Origin: Anaerolineales bacterium UBA1429
GTDB taxonomy: Bacteria > Chloroflexota > Anaerolineae > UBA1429
Assembly (NCBI GenBank): GCA_002329325.1
Contig: DCTX01000088.1
Span: 49,272 to 69,671 of the forward strand
Direction of reading: 5' to 3'
DNA length: 20,400 bases
Shown here: positions 1 through 5,221 of the stretch, piece by piece
Layout: each line of letters begins with the position of its first letter
Position numbering within the stretch: position 1 is the stretch's first letter
Notes under the pieces: generated by a model
The model's input: the letters and a program-made list of their open reading frames with translations, nothing else
What the model was told of the DNA's origin: nothing
The model's database searches: none
Position numbers and translations under genes: made by a program

Positions 1-82
1 GGTGCCGGAGCGGCCGATCGGGGCGGTCTCGAAAACCGTTGTGGCGCTTGCGTCACCGTGGGTTCGAATCCCACCCCCTCCG
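1..82 (+). tRNA. tRNA-Ser(CGA), 5' end cut by window; attachment gene of the island
   Basis: This is a class II tRNA. The anticodon loop CTCGAAA (about 28-34) gives anticodon CGA, which reads UCG serine codons. A long variable arm (about 40-57) is followed by a T arm with stem GTGGG/CCCAC (58-62/70-74) around TTCGAAT. The 3' acceptor strand CCCCTCC is at 75-81 and the discriminator G at 82. The matching 5' acceptor strand would be GGAGGGG, of which only the final GG (1-2) is inside the window, so about five bases lie outside. CCA is not encoded (CCT follows). The 3' 64 bp recur at 15575-15638, so the 3' part of this working gene is probably supplied by the integrated element. Confidence 0.93.
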
Positions 83-83
83 C
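20..83 (+). repeat. attL: 64-bp direct repeat covering the 3' part of tRNA-Ser
   Basis: These 64 bp are identical to 15575-15638 in the same orientation. The repeat starts at the 5' side of the anticodon stem and runs one base past the discriminator. Flanking bases differ at both ends (C19 against T15574, C84 against T15639). Tyrosine recombinases commonly use tRNA anticodon or T-loop regions as crossover sites, and an integrase gene lies beside the other copy. The pair therefore marks the ends of an integrated element of about 15.6 kb. Confidence 0.93.
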
Positions 84-89
84 CTAGTA

Positions 90-130
90 CTATATCTAGT
101 GGCCACCGAAACTCTGACCGCTAGATATAG
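90..130. repeat. 10-bp perfect inverted repeat inside attL arm
   Basis: CTATATCTAG at 90-99 is the exact reverse complement of CTAGATATAG at 121-130, with a 21-bp spacer. It lies just inside the attL core and before the arm-site-like repeats. A binding site for an excisionase or DNA-bending protein would fit this position, but no excisionase gene is recognised in the element. The role is inferred. Confidence 0.5.
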
Positions 131-171
131 ACGGGGCTACACTAGGTGCGGCCTGGGGCCGCTCTAGCCCG

Positions 172-201
172 TACAGCAGAAGTGCTGTAAAAGTGCTGTA
201 C
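172..201. promoter_or_regulatory. Candidate integrase arm-type binding sites (attL side)
   Basis: AGTGCTGTA occurs at 181-189 and again at 192-200, spaced 11 bp start to start, with an inverted partial copy TACAGCA at 172-178. The same two-copy, 11-bp-spaced arrangement occurs beside attR at 15465-15484. Over 21 bp (181-201 against 15465-15485) only two bases differ. Paired short repeats about 100 bp either side of the core are the usual layout of arm-binding sites of lambda-type tyrosine recombinases. Confidence 0.72.
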
Positions 202-243
202 AAACCGAGAACCTTCGCCTAGGTGCTACGCCACCTGGGCCGC

Positions 244-293
244 GCTCCGGGCTGTTGGCGTTCGCCAGAACGCGTACAGCACCGGGGCTTTTT
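244..293 (+). terminator. Intrinsic terminator, probably ending the hybrid tRNA-Ser transcript
   Basis: A composite hairpin pairs 244-250 with 282-288 (7 bp, one G-T pair) and 251-255 with 276-280 (5 bp, one bulged A). A small inner stem TGGC/GCCA follows, and TTTTT is at 289-293. The only recognisable plus-strand gene upstream is tRNA-Ser. The element may therefore supply a replacement terminator for the tRNA it split from its own downstream region. Confidence 0.72.
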
Positions 294-362
294 CTATGCG
301 CATCATACATGGTCGCGCTAGCGCTGTCAATGAATGCGCTTGTGGTCCGCTGTACAACTCCC

Positions 363-517
363 CTCGCCCTCGCCTGTGGAGGCGAGGGCGAGCTATGCCA
401 GCCCTGATAGGACTGCTGCTCAAGCTACGCTTGGGCAGAGGATTCCTTGGTACAGGAAGGGTTCGTACCACGCGCGATTCTTGCTGCAGAATCGCGCTCC
501 ATCCGCGTTGCAGGATG
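363..517. other. Run of five consecutive hairpins in gene-free DNA
   Basis: Five hairpins lie almost end to end. First, 363-375 pairs with 380-392: 13 bp perfect, loop GTGG. Second, 416-425 pairs with 429-438: 10 bp with one G-T, loop TAC. Third, 448-453 pairs with 465-470: 6 bp plus an inner GAA/TTC stem. Fourth, 472-481 pairs with 488-497: 10 bp perfect. Fifth, 500-504 pairs with 513-517, plus an inner GC/GC. No credible protein is encoded here on either strand. The run could be a structured RNA or a single-strand replication signal. I recognise no known RNA family. Confidence 0.55.
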
Positions 518-915
518 TGTTACAAGGTTACGTATTATGGCTTGCTAGCCCCGAAGTACGTGGCCTAGGCGCTGAAGATACAGGACGTAATGGGGCACAC
601 CACCGCGCACCGCCTCCGGGGGGGCACAGGTGGGGGGCTTGCCCTTGAAGCAGAGAAACGGTGAGGGGGTCCCTCCACCATGCGCAACGGGGGCGTTTTG
701 GAGGCCGGTAGCCTCCACCACGCGCCCCCAAAGGTGATGCAGCTGTCAGAGACTCTCAAGGTGCTGTCAGGGGACCAGGACTGGTATCGGGCGCTGCTGG
801 AAAACCAGGGGTATATCCTGCCCCGACGGGGCGAAGCAGCCTACGCATCCCCATTCAGCCGCCTGCCAGCGGCATCACCGGCGCCGACGGCGGCACAGCG
901 CATGTAGTGACTTCC
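518..915. other. Gene-free stretch with one bipartite hairpin
   Basis: No supported gene. Short open frames on both strands have low-complexity composition and no ribosome site. One structure stands out: GGGGGCG (689-695) pairs with CGCCCCC (723-729), enclosing an inner stem GGAGGC (700-705)/GCCTCC (711-716). Nothing else is recognised between 518 and 915. Confidence 0.45.
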
Positions 916-1218
916 TGTCTAGCCCCCGTCCGTAGGACAGGGCTAGACATAACGTAGTTTGTCCAGCGCTGGTAGACGGGCGCTGGACACTCTTCACGGG
1001 AGTAGCCTGGAAGCGACCGTGTAGCCTCCGCCCCTTCCGGGACTCCGGCTACCCGGCCAAGCCCCGTAGGGGCGCGGAGTCCGGGACTGTACATGGGATA
1101 CCCATTGGCAATCCCTGTGCCCCCTGGCGGGGGACACAGGGACCATTACTACTTGTGGCCTGACACACACTGGCCCTATCCAGGAAGACCAAGAGGCATA
1201 CCTTCCCGGTATGCCTCT
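916..1218. other. Second hairpin cluster, five stems of 8-13 bp
   Basis: Stems visible: 916-925/940-949 (10 bp, with inner GTCC/GGAC); 960-969/980-989 (10 bp); 1040-1047/1075-1082 (8 bp, enclosing GCCCC gta GGGGC at 1061-1073); 1112-1124/1129-1142 (13 bp, one bulged A, loop TGGC); 1192-1202/1208-1218 (11 bp perfect, loop TTCCC). The first two both begin TGTC and end GACA. The region is gene-free and lies at the 3' side of the primase-helicase gene. The hairpin at 1192-1218 could also act as a distal terminator for that gene. Confidence 0.55.
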
Positions 1219-1300
1219 CTATGTGTGTTATGTGTAATAACGAACTAGATGGTATAGGTTATCATATAGTCTTGCCAAGACCATAAACCACATAATGCCC
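1219..1300. other. AT-rich segment, candidate replication-origin unwinding site
   Basis: In an otherwise GC-rich window this stretch is clearly AT-rich (TGTGTTATGTGTAATAA near 1225 and TATAGGTTATCATATAG near 1253-1269). It lies between the hairpin cluster and the 3' end of the replicative primase-helicase gene. In phage-satellite elements such as SaPIs the origin lies next to the primase/helicase genes. The GGTAT/ATACC words at 1198-1202, 1208-1212 and 1251-1255 might be iterons but are too few to be sure. This is an inference from position and composition. Confidence 0.3.
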
Positions 1301-1334
1301 TTCACCCTCAGTCGTGCCAACGACAGAGGGTGAA
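1301..1334 (-). terminator. Hairpin over the stop codon of the helicase gene
   Basis: TTCACCCTC (1301-1309) pairs with GAGGGTGAA (1326-1334), and GTCGT (1311-1315) with ACGAC (1320-1324), around loop GCCA with one A-A mismatch. That makes a 14-bp stem that includes the last codons and the TGA stop (1308-1310) of the minus-strand gene. No U tract follows on the minus strand, so termination may be weak, or the stem may instead protect the mRNA 3' end. Confidence 0.4.
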
Positions 1335-2393
1335 GTAGTAGTTACCACTTGGATAGTGTTTGTGCTCTAGGCGCAGCCCGTACAGCTCCAAGGGCTGCAC
1401 TATCTCCAACAGGTTCGGGGCATCACACTTCGGACTCACGCTGGCGCCAAAGCCTGCAAGCGCCCGTCTCAGGTCGCTTGCAGAGCCCTTCCAGGTACCG
1501 TCAACGTCCAACAGGTTGTCCGCATGACGGACGATGGCATCCACCAAAGGACTGCTCTTGTCGACGGTGTGGTATCTTGCCCTGTCCAGCTCCCTTAGGG
1601 CCTCGGGGACATCGATTGGGCGCGATACCTGGCCTAGCTGATTCACGTAGGCCCAGAACATCCTGGCAAAGTCAATGGCGCGGGTCTTGAGCTCCTGGGG
1701 AGCCTCGTGACGGCCCGCCCTGATAGATTGGGCGGTCAGAGCACACCAGGACATCAAGCCATCTCTACAGTCGTCTACTTTGTTCATGATGGCATCCAGC
1801 GAGACGTGCTGCTCAAAGCGCATCGTTATCAGCGGCAGAGCTCTGTCCGCGATGTCGGGTCTGGCAAAGACCGCGGTGCGAGAGGTCAGCATGACAGCGG
1901 CTGTTGCGCTTGCGGAGGATAGGTCCCGTGTTGTGTAGAGCTCGCGGCCCGCAAGCATGGCACCGGTCGCCACGGCAGCTAGCTGGTCCTGAAACCACCT
2001 AGGCATGTCATCATCGATGTTGTCGAATCCGACCAGGGGAAGGTTCGTTACGGCCGCGGCAAAGTCTCTCTTGCTGTCACTGACAGGCATGACGTTGCGG
2101 CCGGGGCCCATGAGTACGTGGAGAATCGCGTTGGCGAGAGTTGACTTGCCACCACCCTTGTCGCCGATGATGCCTAGAATCGGAAGAGGCCGCAAATCCG
2201 AGAGGATGGCGGCCATCCAGGTGTACAGGAAGGCCCTCTGGATATCGGCTGTGTAGCCAGGGACCCGGTCATGCTCCACAAGGCTCGGCTGCAGGGCAGT
2301 CGAGTGCCAAGGTGCCATGGGTTTGGTAGGAGTCCACTCTGGATAGCAGGCTTCTGAGGCAAACCAGACTTCATCCGTACCGTTGGGGAATCG
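1308..2393 (-). CDS. Helicase (D5/VapE-like ATPase) half of an amber-interrupted primase-helicase
   Basis: This is the C-terminal ATPase half of a primase-helicase that would unwind DNA at the element's origin. Counting from the first Met (2318, 336 residues), a Walker A GDKGGGKST is at 52-60. A Walker B-like LVGFDN is at 95-100, and TSRTAVFARPDIADRALPL (145-163) fits the sensor/arginine-finger region. The frame does not begin at that ATG. It runs upstream without a stop to the TAG at 2394-2396 through RFPNGTDEVWFASEACYPEW, a stretch resembling the pre-helicase linker (VPNGTDGV-like) of primase-helicases. The ATG at 2318 has no ribosome-binding site. I therefore read this as the continuation of the 2394-3467 frame, either dead by one nonsense mutation or reached by readthrough. 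I give the 5' limit as the codon after TAG. Confidence 0.75.
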   Translation of the reverse strand, partial: RFPNGTDEVWFASEACYPEWTPTKPMAPWHSTALQPSLVEHDRVPGYTADIQRAFLYTWMAAILSDLRPLPILGIIGDKGGGKSTLANAILHVLMGPGRNVMPVSDSKRDFAAAVTNLPLVGFDNIDDDMPRWFQDQLAAVATGAMLAGRELYTTRDLSSASATAAVMLTSRTAVFARPDIADRALPLITMRFEQHVSLDAIMNKVDDCRDGLMSWCALTAQSIRAGRHEAPQELKTRAIDFARMFWAYVNQLGQVSRPIDVPEALRELDRARYHTVDKSSPLVDAIVRHADNLLDVDGTWKGSASDLRRALAGFGASVSPKCDAPNLLEIVQPLELYGLRLEHKHYPSGNYYFTLCRWHD

Positions 2394-3467
2394 CTAAAGA
2401 AAGCCATCTCGGACGCGCACCAACCCCCGTGCCCCACAGGAGACATATAGGACGTCGTCACGTGAGGCGAACTGCCATCTCTTGAGGGATACTTTCTTGC
2501 CCTGGCGGCGCGCCTCGTTGACCAGCACCTGGACGATTCCTCTGGCGCCCGACTCACTGGCATTGATGCCCAGGTCATACAGTACTTGGGCGAGTGATGC
2601 GCGGTCCTCCTCGCTAGCTGCTTTGATGGCATCGTCCTGCATCCTGATATAGGGCGTCTGCCTGCCGAGGCCTTCATCATAATCGAGAAGCAATCTATCA
2701 TGGTCTACGAGATGGCGAACGATGGTTTCCGCCACCTGTGTACGCTCGTTCGGACTCCGGGCCCCGCGCATCATCTCGACGACGCGCGCGCGTAGCTCCT
2801 CCATGTCCGAGAGGCTATCGGCAGTCCCGGTTAGTTCTGCTGCGGTCTTCTGCGAGCCGTCTACATGGCCCAATTGGCGCAGGAGAGCATCAGGCGCAAA
2901 AAGAATGCCCTTCGCCGATGCGGCCCAGCGAGGCGCGCCATCGGGGACGATGGATGGCGGCACCGTAACACGACCTTCTGTGTACACCTCAATGGCATCG
3001 TTCAGCACAACTCTGACAGGTACCTGCGCCTCTTCTCGCAATCGGAAGAGGTAACAGCGGCGGCCATCCGTCTGGTACGCCAATAGAGTCTCGCTTGCTT
3101 GAGGGACCGCCCTTAGGAACTCCTCTAGTGCTGCAGGCGCTTGAGGTGCTTTTGGGTCCCACTGGACCACCGCCAACCTGCTTGCTCTCAGGGCGATGCC
3201 GACGTTGGCATCGGCCCAGTCTCCCTCTGGGTCCCACCAGTATTCTATGGCAGAGCGCATAGTATCGTCATCGTCGTGGAAATCGATACCAAGCTCATCT
3301 ATGGGATGCTCACCAGGGCACGTACACCACGAGTCACCGCAAGCACAGCGCCCCCCACGGATGGGGAAGAGCGGGCCCACCTTGATGCCATGACGAAGGT
3401 ACTCTAGAGCCCACTCAGCGGGCTCTGCTGAATCGTCCAGACCGAACGGGTTGACGGGTTCACTCAC
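2394..3467 (-). CDS. Prim-pol-like (archaeo-eukaryotic primase) half of the replication protein
   Basis: The 357-residue frame matches the bifunctional primase/polymerase N-terminal family. It has WALEYLRHGIKVGPLFPI (about 19-36) and a Cys cluster CACGDSWCTCPGEHP (41-55). WW and ANVGI follow (77-91), then EVYTEGRVTVPPSIVPDG, which matches the family's VVAPPS-type segment. The expected catalytic DxD reads VVQWDPK, so Asp1 is Gln102 while Asp104 is kept. The usual GGxH region reads DGRRCYLF, with Cys138 in the His position. Primase activity is therefore doubtful. The start is GTG at 3467, with GGAG eight bases upstream. GTG at 3602 (AGGA upstream) is an in-frame alternative that adds 45 atypical residues. 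The frame ends at TAG 2394-2396 and continues in the same phase as the helicase. Confidence 0.75.
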   Translation of the reverse strand: MSEPVNPFGLDDSAEPAEWALEYLRHGIKVGPLFPIRGGRCACGDSWCTCPGEHPIDELGIDFHDDDDTMRSAIEYWWDPEGDWADANVGIALRASRLAVVQWDPKAPQAPAALEEFLRAVPQASETLLAYQTDGRRCYLFRLREEAQVPVRVVLNDAIEVYTEGRVTVPPSIVPDGAPRWAASAKGILFAPDALLRQLGHVDGSQKTAAELTGTADSLSDMEELRARVVEMMRGARSPNERTQVAETIVRHLVDHDRLLLDYDEGLGRQTPYIRMQDDAIKAASEEDRASLAQVLYDLGINASESGARGIVQVLVNEARRQGKKVSLKRWQFASRDDVLYVSCGARGLVRVRDGFL

Positions 3468-3602
3468 CGTGCACGCTCCATCATTGTGATAGTGTCTTGG
3501 TCGATGGTCGGTCGAGTCTGCTTGTGGGCTGCCAGAGCCGCTGATTCCGCCCAGCCTATCCCCTTGCTTTGCCGCTCGCGGAAAGCCCGGAGCAGTGTAC
3601 AC

Positions 3603-3792
3603 AAATCCTAAGGGAAAGAAAAGCCTTGGGGCACGGCTAGTCCCGAGGGCCAGGAGTTCGGATGAAGGAGGTATCAGAGTCGATAGCAGTCAATTGTCAC
3701 TGATGGCGAGCGATGATTCGCGAGTCGTCTGAAACATCCGATACAGGAACGTCTCAGGGACAGTGGTCACGATGCGTATGTGCCGAGATATG
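3603..3792. other. Gap between mcrC relic and primase gene
   Basis: About 190 bp lie between the stop of the mcrC relic and the farthest possible start of the primase gene. I see no gene or strong stem in it. It must hold the primase promoter if that gene is not read through from the upstream sigma-like gene. Confidence 0.3.
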
Positions 3793-4333
3793 CTATATGC
3801 CGGGCACCGAAACGCCCAGCGCATCCAGGAACTGCTCCCCCGCCTCATCCAGGTCGCCGTCCAGAGAAAACGTGAGCGTCCGGATGTGAATATCGCCCAC
3901 CCATGTGTTGGTTGGGTTGGCAAGTGGCACAGGATAGACCAGAGCCGCCTCGTGGCAGCCGATGAGGTGGGCGTAGAACACAACTTGGTGGATGTCCTCA
4001 TTCGCTGGTTTGTAGGGGGCCTTGTACTTGGTGTCGAGAACGCAGGCGACCTGCCTTGTGTCAGCATCTGCTGGGTCGAGGTCAACCTGCGAGTGCCTGG
4101 CGTTCGCCCTGTCCCAGTCAACCGCGTGCTGCGCTCGCACGCGGTACCCATCTACCTCTTTGCGCTGTAGCAATGTAGCCACAATCTCCTCATACGGCTG
4201 GGACATGTCTATGAGGAACGGGACCATGTTCTGGCTCTCCCAAGCGGTAGCTCGGGCCCTCATGCTCTAGGGATAAGTGGCAGAGGGCGTGCAGCAGCTG
4301 ATAGTCTTCATCTATGCGGTGGTAGAGGCGCCC
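3793..4333 (-). pseudogene. mcrC relic: C-terminal nuclease domain, truncated and frameshifted
   Basis: The 156-residue frame 3793-4263 matches the C-terminal nuclease domain of McrC, the endonuclease subunit of the McrBC system that cuts modified DNA. It has NMVPFLIDMSQPYEEIVATLL (12-32) and the PD-(D/E)XK core QVDLD (D61) and VLDTKYKAPYKP (D77, K79). EDIHQVVFYAHL and LVYP follow. Upstream, in the next frame, 4262-4330 encodes GRLYHRIDEDYQLLHALCHLSLEH, like the McrC stretch just before this domain. A one-base frameshift near 4262 separates the two, and a TAG sits just before the ATG at 4263. The remaining N-terminal part of McrC and all of McrB are absent. The ATG has no ribosome site. I infer a decayed gene fused to the end of the sigma-like gene. 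Confidence 0.72.
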
Positions 4334-4605
4334 AGACACTGGCCGGGATGGACTATCCTGCGGACTATACGATACTGGAGCTGACTCACACGTTCTCTGG
4401 TAATGCCTAGCCACTCCCCAATGTCGGCTAAGGTTTCGGCCTTTTCGCCGTCCAGTCCAAACCGCCGCGTCAACACCAGGCGGTCTCTCTCATTCGAGAA
4501 CACATTCGCGGCCTTGACCAGGAGATGCGCCAGAGTGGGCTGTTCGGCAACTTGACGAATCTGGGGGCTCGGCGCCGCTGGGTTCACGGTGGTCGCCAAG
4601 CTCAA
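4312..4605 (-). CDS. Small sigma-70 region-4-like DNA-binding protein
   Basis: A 97-residue protein. Residues about 37-85 (NERDRLVLTRRFGLDGEKAETLADIGEWLGITRERVSQLQYRIVRRI) have the full pattern of sigma-70 region 4. This includes the RFGLDG turn, TLADIG and the recognition-helix signature TRERVSQ. Regions 2 and 3 are absent, so it is not a complete sigma factor. It could act as a regulator or DNA-binding adaptor. The HP after RRI matches the usual sigma C-terminal stretch, then the sequence becomes unrelated (GQCLGASTTA). This suggests the original end was replaced at the junction with the mcrC relic, which it overlaps by about 20 bp. The start is TTG at 4605 with GAGAG upstream, and is uncertain. 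Confidence 0.65.
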   Translation of the reverse strand: MSLATTVNPAAPSPQIRQVAEQPTLAHLLVKAANVFSNERDRLVLTRRFGLDGEKAETLADIGEWLGITRERVSQLQYRIVRRIVHPGQCLGASTTA

Positions 4606-4755
4606 ACACTCTCTTTTCTCCCTCTCTATGGCGGGGCTGTGCTCTGATTAGCCTTCCTGCCTGCCTCCTAGTCCAGCGCCCCGCGGTGGGACGAGGCTGG
4701 GCATATTGCCGGTTCTCGGTCCTTCCCGCTATCTGGAGCCCTGCGCCCATGTCCC
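4606..4755. other. Gap between the 69-residue gene and the sigma-like gene
   Basis: About 150 bp. On the minus strand it carries a purine-rich stretch (GAGGGAGAAAAGAGAG) just before the TTG start of the sigma-like gene. No gene is seen in it. Confidence 0.3.
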
Positions 4756-4965
4756 TCAACGTAGCATGCCAAAGTGGCGCAGCGCAGTTCGAATCGGCTC
4801 GACCTTCTCGTGAGGACAAGGATTCGCACGCTCTAGTCCACGGCGATTGGGCGCACGCCTCATCGGCAGTCCTGACAGGCCCTTGACGTGGGCAATCCAA
4901 CACGTCTTGGGCGTGAAGCCGTACTCCTGCCTGACCCAAGCTTGAATCTGTTTGTAGGTTGCCAT
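4756..4965 (-). CDS. Conserved 69-residue protein of unknown function
   Basis: ATG at 4965 has a strong ribosome site (AGGAGA, seven bases upstream) and the gene ends at TGA 4756-4758. The protein has the pattern YKQIQAWVRQEYGFTPKTCWIAHVK, then GLPMRRAPNRRG, then NPCP and a C-terminal IRTALRHFGML. I recognise this layout from a family of about 70-residue bacterial proteins that are usually unnamed. I know of no established function. It has no signal peptide or membrane segment and is fairly basic, so nucleic-acid binding is conceivable. It is transcribed divergently from hsdM and shares the 257-bp intergenic region with it, which suggests joint control. Confidence 0.72.
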   Translation of the reverse strand: MATYKQIQAWVRQEYGFTPKTCWIAHVKGLSGLPMRRAPNRRGLERANPCPHEKVEPIRTALRHFGMLR

Positions 4966-5221
4966 GGGGTATTCTCCTCTTGTCCGGCCATGCCAGGTGC
5001 CACCGGAGCTCGATTCTGCTCCCAGTTTTCTGTCCTGACTGTATTGTAGAGCCTTTCGGCCCGCACTCCACATTGTGGCGCAAGCGCAATGGGACCTTCT
5101 GCCCCATCACTCTGGCACGGGACTCTTTGCGTGCTGCTTGACACAAAGCCCCGCCCTGGCCACAATGCGCTTACGCTACTACTTCCACCACCCTGACCAC
5201 GCCCAAGGAGCACGCCACCCG
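4966..5221. promoter_or_regulatory. Divergent promoter region between the 69-residue gene and hsdM
   Basis: Genes leave this 256-bp region in both directions, so it should hold both promoters. Minus-strand TACAAT (plus positions 5043-5048) is a good -10 candidate for the leftward gene. The overlapping plus-strand TATTGT (5042-5047) could serve hsdM. No convincing -35 element accompanies either. The exact promoter positions are not secure. Confidence 0.3.

Noticed and set aside
226..1094. Several short open frames on both strands in the left arm
   Set aside because: They lack ribosome sites and domain signatures, overlap each other, and are explained by GC-rich inverted repeats.
300..1300. 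CRISPR array
   Set aside because: The stems differ in sequence and spacing. There is no regularly repeated unit and no cas gene.
2174..2701. Minus-strand frame of 175 codons spanning the primase-helicase junction, as evidence for a frameshift
   Set aside because: Its product has no family pattern. The true continuation across 2394-2396 is in the same frame with only a stop codon between.
3793..4263. Functional stand-alone nuclease from the McrC domain
   Set aside because: No ribosome site at the ATG, a stop codon directly upstream, and McrC-like sequence in the neighbouring frame indicate a relic.
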